DNA of 64,000 bases from assembly GCF_001613425.1 (NCBI RefSeq), contig NZ_BDCI01000030.1, positions 54,161-118,160 of the forward strand, read 5' to 3'. The DNA comes from Nocardia vulneris (GTDB taxonomy: Bacteria > Actinomycetota > Actinomycetes > Mycobacteriales > Mycobacteriaceae). Positions 23,895 through 32,778 of this stretch are shown here, in pieces (positions within the stretch are counted from its first letter, which is position 1; every line of letters begins with the position of its first letter). Both the position numbers and the translations under genes were made by a program. The notes under the pieces are model-generated. The model was given only the letters and a program-made list of their open reading frames with translations. It had not been told where the DNA came from and made no database searches.

Positions 23895-25330
23895 CGATCG
23901 TTCTCCACGGCAACGGTAGGGGACGGGGAAGGTGTTGCGGCGGCGGCGCTTTCGCCGTCACGCCCGGCGATCGCGCGCTGGAAGGCACCGAACGCGGCCG
24001 GGCTGGCCGCGGGCGCGGGCGCCGCTGCGGACGCGCCGGGCTCGGGTAGCGAGAGCCCGGCCGGATGCACCGCGGCCAGGGTGCTGCCGCGGCGCCGCTT
24101 CGGTAGGCCCATGCTGGTGACCTCGGCGGTCGGCGCGGGAGCGGTCGCGACGGCGGCCGGTTCGCGCTCGGTGGCCGGCTCCGCGAGCGCCACCGCCTGC
24201 GGGGCGGTTCGAGGGGCCGGCACCGCCGGCAGCGACGGATTGGTGGCGGGCGCCGACGGCTGCGAACGATCCACGCGCGCAGTGAGATCCCGCGGCACCA
24301 CCACGACCACCGCCGTGCCGCCGATCGCGGAGGGCCGGTAGGACACGGTGAGCCCGTGCTTGCGCGCGAGGTGGCCGACCACCGCCAGCCCGAGCCGGGT
24401 ACCGCTGAGCGAGGACAGGTCCGCCGAACGTTGGCCGCGCCCGTCGGGCCCGGTCACCGACACGGTCTGTTCGGCACGCCGCAGCGCCGATTCGCTCATC
24501 ACCAGGCCGCTGTCCTCGATGGTGAGCACCACGCCCGCGGGCACTTCGGCGGCGTATACGTGCACCTCGGTGGTCGGCGGCGAGAAGTTGCACGCGTTGT
24601 CGAGCAGTTCGGCCAGGGTGTGCATGATGCCCTCGGCGGCGTGACCGGCGATGGCGATCTCGGCGATCGCGCGCAACCGCACCCGCTGATAGCCCGCGAC
24701 GCGGCCCATGGCGCCGCGCAGAATGGATTCCATCGCAATGGGTTTGGCCCAGCGCCGGCCGGACCGCGCGCCGCTGAGCACGGCGATGCTGTCGGCGAGG
24801 CGCCCGGCCTGGGCGGTGCGGTGGTCGAGTTCCAGCAGGTCGGCGAGGACCTTCGGGTCGGCGTGCCGGTGTTCCATCTCGCGCAGTTCGGCGAGCATGC
24901 TGGTGGTCATCGCCTGCATCCGGCCCGCGGCGCCGGCGAACGCGGCCATGGCGGCGGAGCGGCGGTTCTCGTTGTTCTTCGACTCCCAGGCGTGCGCCTC
25001 GGCCGCGTTCTCGGCGGCCTGGACCCGCGCGGTCGCCGTCGCGGTGAGCGCGGCCGCCTCGCTGGTCGCCCGCCGGGCCACGCCCCGATAGTGCACGGCC
25101 GCGGTGCACGCGGCGCACAGCAGGAGGGCGGCGACGACCGCACCGATGGCCAGCGGGACGCGAAAGTCGCTCGGCGCGAAGTACACCGCGACCACCACCG
25201 CGACCGACGTGACGGCGGCGCTGCCGAACAAGGCCAGCAGCGGCATGCGCTGACGTCGAACGACAGGTTCCCGACGCTCGCCTTCCGGCGCGTTCAATGA
25301 CTGTGACAAGTTCCGTACTTCCGCACTCAC
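23891..25330 (-). CDS. conservon sensor-kinase-like ATPase (CvnA type)
   Basis: About 479 residues from the GTG at 25330. Two N-terminal membrane spans (about 29-51 and 58-79) are separated by a very short loop, so no external sensor domain exists. A helical segment with the His-box-like LLELDHRTAQAGRLADSIAVLSG precedes a GHKL ATPase domain: N-box ELLDNACNFSPP, G1 EDSG, and GTRLGLAVVGHLARKHGL. The C-terminal 130 residues are a Pro/Ala-rich, presumably disordered tail ending in basic and acidic patches. It is the membrane anchor of the conservon, and no response regulator is encoded nearby. The start is uncertain; further upstream starts are possible. Confidence 0.85.
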   Translation of the reverse strand: MSAEVRNLSQSLNAPEGERREPVVRRQRMPLLALFGSAAVTSVAVVVAVYFAPSDFRVPLAIGAVVAALLLCAACTAAVHYRGVARRATSEAAALTATATARVQAAENAAEAHAWESKNNENRRSAAMAAFAGAAGRMQAMTTSMLAELREMEHRHADPKVLADLLELDHRTAQAGRLADSIAVLSGARSGRRWAKPIAMESILRGAMGRVAGYQRVRLRAIAEIAIAGHAAEGIMHTLAELLDNACNFSPPTTEVHVYAAEVPAGVVLTIEDSGLVMSESALRRAEQTVSVTGPDGRGQRSADLSSLSGTRLGLAVVGHLARKHGLTVSYRPSAIGGTAVVVVVPRDLTARVDRSQPSAPATNPSLPAVPAPRTAPQAVALAEPATEREPAAVATAPAPTAEVTSMGLPKRRRGSTLAAVHPAGLSLPEPGASAAAPAPAASPAAFGAFQRAIAGRDGESAAAATPSPSPTVAVENDR

Positions 25331-25754
25331 GTTCACCAAAAAGGCATGTCGCTGAACGCCCGACCCCCTGCTGCCAGTTCGGGCTGAACCAAATGTACAG
25401 ATTGCCAAGCACTTCCGCATCTCGACCGTAGTCACCCGGCACATGGCGCATGCGGTGGCGCACGATAGTTGTATTCTATTGCGCTACTTTATTTTTCAAT
25501 CAGGCACCGACTACTGCGCGAACGTTGTTGTTCGCCGAGCGATCTCGGCGCGCACCGTGCATTTGTTCGCGCGACGACCGCGCCCGGCCGCTCGAGTCCC
25601 CTGCACAAAAGCCTCGCCTGCGCCGCCTGTCCCCGCGCCCTGTGCTCGTCGGCGCGATGACTCGATGCCCGGATTCCGCCGATTCCGGATTGGACCGGGG
25701 AATACTGGAAAGACAGTGCCAGTGACGCCTGACCAGCAGCAGAGGAGCGCGGCG
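25331..25754. other. divergent intergenic region, conservon and SRPBCC gene
   Basis: 424 nt without a supported gene. A clearly AT-richer patch (about 25468-25505, GTTGTATTCTATTGCG and ACTTTATTTTTC) stands out from the surroundings and is the best place for promoters. The short open frames here are Arg-rich noise. No hairpin or operator is convincing. Confidence 0.5.
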
Positions 25755-26231
25755 ATGACGATGTCCATGCTCGGCGAGGTTCGACCGGAGCACGATCGCA
25801 CCGACGACGGCGATCTGGTGCTCCTGCACTATCTGCGTTCATTCCACCGGCCGGTGCTGGAGGTCTGGACGGCGGCGACCGAGCGGGCGCACCTGGCGCA
25901 GTGGCTCGGCGCGGTGACGGGCGACGCGCACACCGTGACGATCGAACCGCTGGACGGGCCGGTCGCCGGGCCGATCACCGTCCGGATCGAGCACTGCCGG
26001 GCCCCGCACGACCTGGTCGTGCGGATCGATGACTGCCTGGTGGAGGTGCGCATGACCCAGGTCGGCGTGGTCACCAATGTCGAACTGATCCGCCGCCACG
26101 TCTGCCAGCGCGACGCCGCCGCGATCGGCCCGCGCTGGCAGTACCTGCTCGATCGGCTGACCGCCCACCTGAACCAGCAGCCGCTGCCGCGCTGGGACGG
26201 CTACCCGAATCTGGCCGACGAATACCGTTGA
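25755..26231 (+). CDS. SRPBCC-fold protein
   Basis: 158 residues from an ATG with GAGGAG 7 nt upstream. The first half (LLHYLRSFHRPVLEVWTAATERAHLAQWLGA) is the opening of SRPBCC/AHSA1-type proteins, a hydrophobic ligand-binding cup. The second half keeps the strand pattern and a final long helix (RWQYLLDRLTAHLNQQ). The ligand and role are unknown. It ends 5 nt before a convergent gene. Confidence 0.7.
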   Translation: MTMSMLGEVRPEHDRTDDGDLVLLHYLRSFHRPVLEVWTAATERAHLAQWLGAVTGDAHTVTIEPLDGPVAGPITVRIEHCRAPHDLVVRIDDCLVEVRMTQVGVVTNVELIRRHVCQRDAAAIGPRWQYLLDRLTAHLNQQPLPRWDGYPNLADEYR

Positions 26232-26236
26232 GCGAC

Positions 26237-26839
26237 TCAGAAGAAGAATCCGGCGATCCCCCAGCCGGGCCGGGCCTGCGCCTCGCGGATCCACTCCATG
26301 CACGATTCGATGGCGGCGAGCACCTCGTGATCGACGGACTCGCGCGACTCCGGCGTGGTCGACTCCCACTGCACCAACGCTTCGGCGCATTGCTCCGGCG
26401 TCCACTCGCCGTAGCCGGGTAGCTCGTCCGGCTGGGGCAGGGCGGGCGGAAAGGCATGGTAGAGAAAGCCGGTCAGGCTGATCGCCTTGATGCCGAGCTC
26501 GGCCAGGCCCTCGTCCACCTGTTCCAGCCAGCTGCCGCGGAACGGCGAGAAGTAGCGGTTGTCCAGGAACCTGCCGTAGAACTGGCAGATCGTTTGGTAG
26601 GCATAGGCGTATTGGAATCCGTAGGCGGGATCGAACGGACCGCCGTCGATCACGGCGCGCACCGCGTCGTACCGGGCCGGCGCACCGTTCGCGATCTCCT
26701 CGGCGAACCAGTCGTCGGCGTGCGCGAGCTGGGCTTTGAAGCGACCTCCGATCATGCGCCGGAGCTTGTCGTCCCGCGACGCGATGGCGCCCCTGACCCT
26801 GTCCAGTTCGACGACGTAAACGCTCAGGCTGTAACTCAT
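26237..26839 (-). CDS. uncharacterised conserved protein, 200 aa
   Basis: A soluble protein, MSYSLSVYVVELDRVRGAI at the start and GFFF at the end, with many aromatic residues in the middle (FQYAYAYQTICQFYGRFLDN, YFSPFRGSW). Proteins of this shape occur in Streptomyces and Nocardia as a family without known function, which I believe is DUF7691. No catalytic motif can be named. It lies 59 nt upstream of the start-distal end of the epoxide hydrolase gene and could be read independently. Confidence 0.7.
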   Translation of the reverse strand: MSYSLSVYVVELDRVRGAIASRDDKLRRMIGGRFKAQLAHADDWFAEEIANGAPARYDAVRAVIDGGPFDPAYGFQYAYAYQTICQFYGRFLDNRYFSPFRGSWLEQVDEGLAELGIKAISLTGFLYHAFPPALPQPDELPGYGEWTPEQCAEALVQWESTTPESRESVDHEVLAAIESCMEWIREAQARPGWGIAGFFF

Positions 26840-26898
26840 GAGCGAACATTAGCGGTGCCCACCGACACCGAACGTGCCTCCGGCCGAAGGCGTTCGGC

Positions 26899-27888
26899 CT
26901 ACGCGGGCACCCCGGACGGATTCGGCACGAGTTCGCGCAGGTGGGATGTCAGCAGCGCGTCGACCTCCGCGGAACGTTCCAATTGGACCAGGTGTCCTGC
27001 GTCCGCGATCTTGGTCACCGCGCGCAGCTGCGGGACATGGCGGCGCAGCGTGGTCAGCGGATCGCGGCCGCTGAAACCCTCCATATCCGGGTCGCGATCG
27101 CCGTACATGAAGTAGGCGGGCACCGTGACCGACGCGTCGGCGTAGTCGGCGGTCAGCTCCCAGTTGCGGTCGAGGGCGCGGTACCAGTTGAGCCCGCCGG
27201 TGAACCCGGTGCGTTCGAAATCCTGTGCCAGGATGTCGAATTCGTCCTGCGCGAGCCAGCGCCAGGGCAGCGGCGGCGCCTCGGGCAGCACGTCGAGGTA
27301 GCCGGTGCCCTCGGCCGGGAACTGCCAGGTGTCGAGGTAGTGATAGTCGGCACTGAGCGAGAAGTACACCCTGGCCAGGAATTCCCTTGGCCGAGCGCCC
27401 AATTCCGCATCGGCCACGCCGGGTTCCTGAAAGTAGTGCAGGTGCAGGAAGTGTCGCGCGGCGGCCTTCGCCCACAGCTGCGACGGCGCGCGCGGCGGCC
27501 GCGGCGCGAACGGATTGTTCAGCACGATCACGCCGCGCACCCGCTCCGGCGCGCGCAACGCCAGCTCCCACACCAGCGCGGCCCCGAAATCCAGGCCGAC
27601 GAAGACCGCCTGCTCGGCGCCGAGGTCGTCGAGCAGGCCGAGCAGATCGCCGATCACCGCCTCGTTCGTGTAGGCCGCCACGTCGGCGGGCCGGTCGGTC
27701 TGCCCGTAGCCGCGCAGATCCGGCGCGATGGCCCGATATCCCGCACCGGCCACGGCTGCCAACTGACGCCGCCAGATGAACCAGGTGTGCGGAAAGCCGT
27801 GGCAGAAGATCACCGGATACCCCGCGCCCTGCTCGGCGACGTGCATCCGGACGCCGTTGGTCGTCACGAACCGATGCGTCAACTCCAC
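26899..27888 (-). CDS. epoxide-hydrolase-like alpha/beta hydrolase
   Basis: 329 residues from a GTG with GGAGG 7 nt upstream. HGFP (30-33) is the oxyanion-hole motif of epoxide hydrolases, and the nucleophile is Asp100 in VGLDFGA, a variant of the usual GHDWGA. A cap domain and the late DAGHLVQ with the catalytic His follow. It would open epoxides through an alkyl-enzyme ester; haloalkane dehalogenase relatives are a less likely option. It is divergent from an SDR gene, with a KstR-like palindrome between them, so a role in sterol or fatty-acid catabolism is possible (inference). Confidence 0.82.
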   Translation of the reverse strand: MELTHRFVTTNGVRMHVAEQGAGYPVIFCHGFPHTWFIWRRQLAAVAGAGYRAIAPDLRGYGQTDRPADVAAYTNEAVIGDLLGLLDDLGAEQAVFVGLDFGAALVWELALRAPERVRGVIVLNNPFAPRPPRAPSQLWAKAAARHFLHLHYFQEPGVADAELGARPREFLARVYFSLSADYHYLDTWQFPAEGTGYLDVLPEAPPLPWRWLAQDEFDILAQDFERTGFTGGLNWYRALDRNWELTADYADASVTVPAYFMYGDRDPDMEGFSGRDPLTTLRRHVPQLRAVTKIADAGHLVQLERSAEVDALLTSHLRELVPNPSGVPA

Positions 27889-27906
27889 TGCCGGACCTCC
27901 AAAATC

Positions 27907-27921
27907 TAGAACGTGTTCCTA
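27907..27921. promoter_or_regulatory. KstR-like TetR operator
   Basis: TAGAACGTGTTCCTA lies between the two divergent genes. The core TAGAAC-GTGTTC matches the inverted repeat bound by KstR-type TetR regulators of sterol and lipid catabolism in mycolata, with one extra C in the right half. It sits 18 nt upstream of the hydrolase GTG and just before a TAATGT box (27930-27935) for the SDR gene. Confidence 0.5.
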
Positions 27922-27944
27922 TTTCACGGTAATGTCCCTGTCTC

Positions 27945-28793
27945 ATGAACGGAATAGCCAAACCGCTCGACGGCCGGATCGCGGTGGTGACCGGGGCGAG
28001 CCGCGGCATCGGCAAGGGCATCGCGGTCGAACTCGGCGCCGCGGGCGCGACCGTGTACGTGACCGGGCGGTCCGACACCCCGGGCCGGCTGCCGGGCACG
28101 GTGGGCGAGACCGCCGCCGCGGTCGACGCGGCCGGCGGCGTCGGTGTCCCGTTCGTCTGCGACCACCGCGACGACGACGCGGTCCGCGGGCTGTTCGAGC
28201 AGATCCGCACGGCCCACGCCCGGCTCGATGTGCTGGTGAACAACGTCTACAACTCCCCCGCCGCGGCGCGCTGGCTCGGCAAACCGTTCTGGGAAGTACC
28301 GCCGAAGGCGTGGGACGAGACGTTCGATATCGGCGTCCGATCGCACTACGTGGCAAGCGTTTACGCGGCCCCGCTGCTGATCGCGGCGGACGGGTTGATC
28401 GTCAACATCTCCTCGCCCGGTGCCGAAAGGTACATGCACAACGCGATTTACGGCGTCGCGAAGGCCGCGCTCGACCGGTTGACCGCCGATCTGGCGCACA
28501 ATCTGGCCGATACCGGCGTCACCGCGGTCTCGCTGTGGCCGGGCATCGTGGACACCGAACTGCTGCAACTGGTTCCGGCCGGTGCCGACGGACGCCGAGT
28601 GGTCACGCTGCCCGGCGAAGGCACCTTCGACCTCGCCGCGGCCGAAACCCCGCGCTTCCCCGGCCGCGCGGTGGTCGCCCTGGCCGCCGATGCCGAACGC
28701 CGCACGCGCACCGGGTCCGCTTGGCGGGTAGCCGATCTCGCGCAGGCCTACGGTTTCACCGACGTCGACGGCCGGGTGCCGCGCACGGACTGA
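27945..28793 (+). CDS. SDR-family oxidoreductase, DHRS1-like
   Basis: 282 residues. The cofactor motif TGASRGIG (16-23), with TGR at the end of the second strand, suggests NADP(H). The NNVYN segment replaces the common NNAG. The active-site Tyr169-xxx-Lys173 (YGVAK) follows the ISSPG Ser. The stretch VYAAPLLI...VNISSPGAERYMHN and the SLWPGIVDTE motif resemble DHRS1-type short-chain dehydrogenases. The substrate is unknown; sharing a control region with the epoxide hydrolase suggests a lipid or xenobiotic. It ends 4 nt from the convergent LysR gene. Confidence 0.85.
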   Translation: MNGIAKPLDGRIAVVTGASRGIGKGIAVELGAAGATVYVTGRSDTPGRLPGTVGETAAAVDAAGGVGVPFVCDHRDDDAVRGLFEQIRTAHARLDVLVNNVYNSPAAARWLGKPFWEVPPKAWDETFDIGVRSHYVASVYAAPLLIAADGLIVNISSPGAERYMHNAIYGVAKAALDRLTADLAHNLADTGVTAVSLWPGIVDTELLQLVPAGADGRRVVTLPGEGTFDLAAAETPRFPGRAVVALAADAERRTRTGSAWRVADLAQAYGFTDVDGRVPRTD

Positions 28794-28797
28794 TCCG

Positions 28798-29697
28798 TCA
28801 GGCGACGCCGAGGAATCGTTGCACCGCCCGTGATTCGGGTTTGGTGTGCCAGGCAAGGTAGACGTGCGACGGCGGCGCGTCGGCCACGTCCAGGTAGACG
28901 ACTCCGGGATGCGGGGCACGGGTGCGGGCCAGCGCGGGCACCCCGCCGATCCCCCGGTCCGCCGCGACGAGTTCGATCCACTCGTCGAAATTGCGGCAGG
29001 TGATGATCGGCCGGTCCGGGTCGCTGTCCGCCCACGAATCGGCATGTGTCGTACCGGATACCACGTTCACCACCAGCGGATAGCCCGCGAGATCGGCCCA
29101 GCGCAGTTCGGTCGCCGTCGCCAGCGGCGAGTGCGCGGCGACCGCGAGCATGCGCCGTTCCGTCGCGATCACCCGGGACGCGAGATGACCGGGCAGTTCG
29201 GTTTCCCGGCGGTAGATGGCGATATCGATGGACCTGGCGTCGAGCGCGGCCAGCGGATCGTCGATGCGGCGCAGCGCGATCCGGCCGCCGAGCGCCTCGT
29301 AGCGGCGGCGCGTCGCCGCCAGCCAGTGCGTGGGCAGCAGCCAGGCGAAACCGATTTCGACCGCGGTGCGTGAGCGCAGTTGCGCGGCAACGGTATCGAC
29401 GTCGGCGAGGATGCGCCTGCTGTGCGTCAGCAGTTCGGCGCCCTCCTCGGTCAGCTCGAAGCGCCGCGAGCTGCGCTCGATCAATCGGCATTCGACAAGC
29501 CGTTCCAGCTGCTGGATGGTTCTGGTCAACGCCGGTTGGCTCAGATGCAGCCGGGCCGCGGTCCGCGTGTAGTTCCCTTCCTCGCACAGCGCGACGTACG
29601 CCCGTAGATGCCGCAGTTCCAGCTGCGAACTGCCGAGGTCACCGGCCGCACGCGCAGGCTGCGGACGCTCGACCGGCGACCCGTCGTCCCTATCCAT
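28798..29697 (-). CDS. LysR family transcriptional regulator
   Basis: 299 residues from the ATG at 29697. The N-terminal helix-turn-helix (LRHLRAYVALCEEGNYTRTAARLHLSQPALTRTIQQLE) sits about 25 residues further in than usual because of a short charged extension. The C-terminal part is the periplasmic-binding-like effector domain. It is divergent from a YbfB-type MFS gene, the classic LysR arrangement, so it probably activates that transporter. Confidence 0.9.
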   Translation of the reverse strand: MDRDDGSPVERPQPARAAGDLGSSQLELRHLRAYVALCEEGNYTRTAARLHLSQPALTRTIQQLERLVECRLIERSSRRFELTEEGAELLTHSRRILADVDTVAAQLRSRTAVEIGFAWLLPTHWLAATRRRYEALGGRIALRRIDDPLAALDARSIDIAIYRRETELPGHLASRVIATERRMLAVAAHSPLATATELRWADLAGYPLVVNVVSGTTHADSWADSDPDRPIITCRNFDEWIELVAADRGIGGVPALARTRAPHPGVVYLDVADAPPSHVYLAWHTKPESRAVQRFLGVA

Positions 29698-29748
29698 GCG
29701 CCCAGCGTATACATGGTGCACAGAAAGCATTTCACAGGCGTCGGCACG

Positions 29749-29760
29749 GACCGTACGGTC
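29749..29760. promoter_or_regulatory. 12-nt perfect palindrome in the LysR/MFS gap
   Basis: GACCGTACGGTC lies 5 nt before the MFS start. A TATACA box at 29708-29713 could be the -10 of the MFS gene. The palindrome would then be inside the leader and could serve as an operator or reduce ribosome access. The match is by symmetry only. Confidence 0.35.
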
Positions 29761-29765
29761 AGCTG

Positions 29766-30899
29766 GTGACCGCAGTAATCGCGCCCGCACCGCGCCACAG
29801 CCTCGTCCCCGCGTTCGCGGCCGCCGCCGGACTCGCGGCCGCGATGGGAGTCGGCCGGTTCGTCTACACGCCCCTGCTCCCGATCATGGTGGACGCGCAC
29901 CGAATCGACGCGCACGACGGCGCCGTCATCGCCACCGCCAACTACGCGGGTTATCTGCTCGGCGCTTTGCTGCTCACCCGCTGGCCGGAGCTGAACAGCC
30001 GCACCACCTTTCGCGTCTCCGCGGCGCTGCTGATCGCGAGCGAACTGCTGATGGCGATGCCCGCGCCGACGCTCTTTCCCGCGACGTTACGCCTGATCGC
30101 GGGCGTCACCAGCGCCGTCGTCTTCGTCGCGTGCGCGGGCGTGGCGGCGCGGCCGGGCAGCGCCAGGGAGGCCGCCGGGATCACCTTCTGCGGCGTCGGC
30201 TTCGGTATCGCACTCACCGGCGTGCTGGTGCTGGCGGTCCGACCGTTCCTCGGCTGGCAGGCGATGTGGCTGGTGTCGGCGGCGCTCACCGCGCTGTTGC
30301 TGCTGCCCGCCCTGCGGCTCGACATCCGGCCCGGCCATCGGGCGGGTAAGGCCGTCATCCGGTCGGTCGGCGCGTGGCGGGCGCTGCTGGTGTCGTACTT
30401 CCTGGAGGGCCTCGGCTACATCGTGATCGGAACGTTCCTGGTCGCGGCGGTCAGCGGCGAACGAGGCGAAGTGGTCGGCTCCGCGATCTGGGTGGTGGTC
30501 GGCGCGGCCGCCGTCCCCGCGACCGTGCTGTGGGGCGTGGCGGGCCGGCGCTGGTCCCCCGCCGTCGCCATGCCGATCGCACTGCTCGCCCAATGCTTTT
30601 CGGCGGTGCTACCGGCATGGACGAGCGCGGTGTGGGCCGCGGTGCTCGCGGCGGCGCTGTTCGGCGCGACGTTCCTCGGCATCGTGATGCTGGCCATGCG
30701 GATCGGCAGCGAACTGTCCGACAGCGGCGCGGCGGCTCCGCTCACGGCCGTCTACGGCGCGGGGCAGATGCTGGGTCCGCTGGTGGTGGCGCCGGTGATC
30801 GGCGACAGCTTTCCGGCCGCGTTCGTCATCGCCGCCCTCGTGCTGGCGGCTGCGACGATCGCGGCCGGTGTAGTGACTCGCCTGATCAGGCGAACTTGA
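29766..30899 (+). CDS. YbfB/YjiJ-type MFS transporter
   Basis: 377 residues from a GTG, with about 11-12 hydrophobic spans. The opening LAAAMGVGRFVYTPLLPIM and the ATANYAGYLLGALL segment are typical of the YbfB/YjiJ branch of the major facilitator superfamily. The substrate is unknown. The gene is divergent from a LysR regulator. Its last 14 nt overlap the 3' end of secG on the other strand. Confidence 0.85.
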   Translation: MTAVIAPAPRHSLVPAFAAAAGLAAAMGVGRFVYTPLLPIMVDAHRIDAHDGAVIATANYAGYLLGALLLTRWPELNSRTTFRVSAALLIASELLMAMPAPTLFPATLRLIAGVTSAVVFVACAGVAARPGSAREAAGITFCGVGFGIALTGVLVLAVRPFLGWQAMWLVSAALTALLLLPALRLDIRPGHRAGKAVIRSVGAWRALLVSYFLEGLGYIVIGTFLVAAVSGERGEVVGSAIWVVVGAAAVPATVLWGVAGRRWSPAVAMPIALLAQCFSAVLPAWTSAVWAAVLAAALFGATFLGIVMLAMRIGSELSDSGAAAPLTAVYGAGQMLGPLVVAPVIGDSFPAAFVIAALVLAAATIAAGVVTRLIRRT

Positions 30900-31119
30900 T
30901 CTCCAGACCGATGCCGATGATGGCGATGAACCAGACCAGGCCGGTGAAGATGGTGATGCGGTCGAGGTTCTTCTCGACGACGGTCGAGCCGGACAGGCTC
31001 GACTGCACACCGCCACCGAAAAGGCTGGACAGACCTCCACCCTTGGCGCGGTGCAACAGCACCAGCAGCACCAGCAGCACGCTGGCGATGATCAGGAGGA
31101 TATCCAGGAACATCCGCAT
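30886..31119 (-). CDS. secG: preprotein translocase subunit SecG
   Basis: 77 residues (75 if the second ATG at 31113 is used). Two membrane spans flank the conserved cytoplasmic stretch LLHRAKGGGLSSLFGGG and VQSSLSGSTVVEKNLDR, nearly as in M. tuberculosis SecG. It helps SecYE move exported proteins. In M. tuberculosis secG follows tpi closely; here about 8.5 kb of other genes separate them. No clear ribosome-binding site is visible. Confidence 0.93.
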   Translation of the reverse strand: MRMFLDILLIIASVLLVLLVLLHRAKGGGLSSLFGGGVQSSLSGSTVVEKNLDRITIFTGLVWFIAIIGIGLEIKFA

Positions 31120-31191
31120 GACCGACAGTGTATGCGGTCGGGCGGATCCCACCGAATCAGGCACTCGGCAACGCTCCCCAGCGCCGTGTGC

Positions 31192-32778
31192 TCACCGGGC
31201 GGGCATCACCGCGACCAAGTGGGTGACCCGATCGTCGCCGACGGTGTACTTCGAAGCCGCCTGCTCGCGGAGCTGATCCTGGGCGGTGAGCCGGACCTGA
31301 TGCTGATGCATGTGTTCGGCCCACGAGCGGACGACGAACGCCTCCACATAGCGGTCGAGCACGCCGACATCGCGATACAGCCGCCATTCCATCGCGCCGG
31401 TGCGCTGCCGGGACCGGCCCACGAACGCCATCGCGGTCATGAACTCCGCCACGTTCTCCGCCGGGACGTCGTAGGTGCGGAACACCATGACCGGGCCGTC
31501 GGCCGGGTCGGGTTCCACCACCAGTTGCGGTTCCGGCCAGAACGCGGACGGCGTCTGGTCCAGGTTCTCCGCGTTGTGACTGATCGGCAGCCACACCGTG
31601 CTCACCGCACACACCGCGAGCAGCGCCGCCGCGCTCACCAGCGCGAACACCGGTCCCATCGCACCGGCGAGCAAACCCCAGACCAGCGAACCCAGCGCTT
31701 GACCGCCCATGAACACCAGCAGATAGACGGACAGGCCGCGCGCCCGCACCCACCCGGGCAGCAGCAACTGCATCGTCGAATTCATCGTCGACATCGCGAG
31801 CAGCCAGGCGAAGCCGGCGAACACCAGCAGGATCAACACCACCGGCACCACATGCAGCACGGCGGTGGCCGCGGTCGCGAGACCGAACAGCACGGCCGCG
31901 GTGGTCAACCGTTGCGTGGGCGTCAGCAGGGCACGCAACCGGGTCAGGCCGACGGCGCCGAGAACCGCGCCGATACCGAGCGCGGCCAGCATCAGGCCAT
32001 ACCCCGACGAGGTGAGCCCGAGTTCGTCGCGCGCGATCACCGGCAGCAGCGCCCACAGCGCGCTGGCCGGGGCGATGAACAGGATCGAACGCAGCAGCAC
32101 CCGGCGGATCGCGGGCGCGGCCCGGATGAACCGGGTGCCCGCCTGCAGCGCCGCGAGCGGACGCTCCGACGGCAGGCCACGATCGGTGCGCGGCCTGCGC
32201 CACACGGTCAGCACGGCCACGATCCCCGCGAACGACACCGCGTTCAACGCGAACACCAGCGTCGGCCCGGAAACCGAGACCAGCACCCCCGCCAGCGCCG
32301 GGCCCACCGCGCGCCCGATGTTGATGTTCATGCTGCCGAGCGCGGCCGCCGACGGAATCTGTTCCCGCGGAACCAGTTCCGGCTGGATCGCCTGCCACGC
32401 GGGACCGGTCAGCGCCTGCCCGCAGCCCAGCAGGAACAGCAAGGTCAGCAGCACCGCCGGGGTGGTGTGGCCGGTCGCCGTGGAGATCGCGAGCACCGTC
32501 GCCAGCAGCGCCATCGTGGACTGCGCGCCCACCAGCAACCTGCGCCGATCCACCAGATCCGCGATCACCCCGGACGGGATGGCCAGCAGCATCACCGGCA
32601 GCGTGATCGCGGTCTGCACGAACGAAACCAGCGCGGCCGCGTTCGGCTCGTCGACCAGAATCCACTGGGCGCCGACCGTCTGCATCCAGGTCCCCAAATT
32701 GGACACCAACTGCGCTATCCACAGCGCGCGATACACCTTCGACCGCATCGGCGCCCAGGTAGAGACGGTAGTAGCCAC
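31192..32778 (-). CDS. MFS exporter with C-terminal ABM-like domain
   Basis: 528 residues from the GTG at 32778, which has GGGGAG 8 nt upstream; a GTG three codons earlier is possible. Residues 1-410 form a 12-span exporter of the MFS_3/EntS type (GTWMQTVGAQWILVDEP, IPSGVIADLVDRRRLL). After a loop, residues about 440-520 form a soluble alpha/beta domain (VMVFRTYDVPAENVAEFMTAM, RTGAMEWRLYRDV) like antibiotic-biosynthesis-monooxygenase folds. This fusion is known in actinobacterial MFS_3 proteins. The substrate is unknown. Confidence 0.85.
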   Translation of the reverse strand: MATTVSTWAPMRSKVYRALWIAQLVSNLGTWMQTVGAQWILVDEPNAAALVSFVQTAITLPVMLLAIPSGVIADLVDRRRLLVGAQSTMALLATVLAISTATGHTTPAVLLTLLFLLGCGQALTGPAWQAIQPELVPREQIPSAAALGSMNINIGRAVGPALAGVLVSVSGPTLVFALNAVSFAGIVAVLTVWRRPRTDRGLPSERPLAALQAGTRFIRAAPAIRRVLLRSILFIAPASALWALLPVIARDELGLTSSGYGLMLAALGIGAVLGAVGLTRLRALLTPTQRLTTAAVLFGLATAATAVLHVVPVVLILLVFAGFAWLLAMSTMNSTMQLLLPGWVRARGLSVYLLVFMGGQALGSLVWGLLAGAMGPVFALVSAAALLAVCAVSTVWLPISHNAENLDQTPSAFWPEPQLVVEPDPADGPVMVFRTYDVPAENVAEFMTAMAFVGRSRQRTGAMEWRLYRDVGVLDRYVEAFVVRSWAEHMHQHQVRLTAQDQLREQAASKYTVGDDRVTHLVAVMPAR

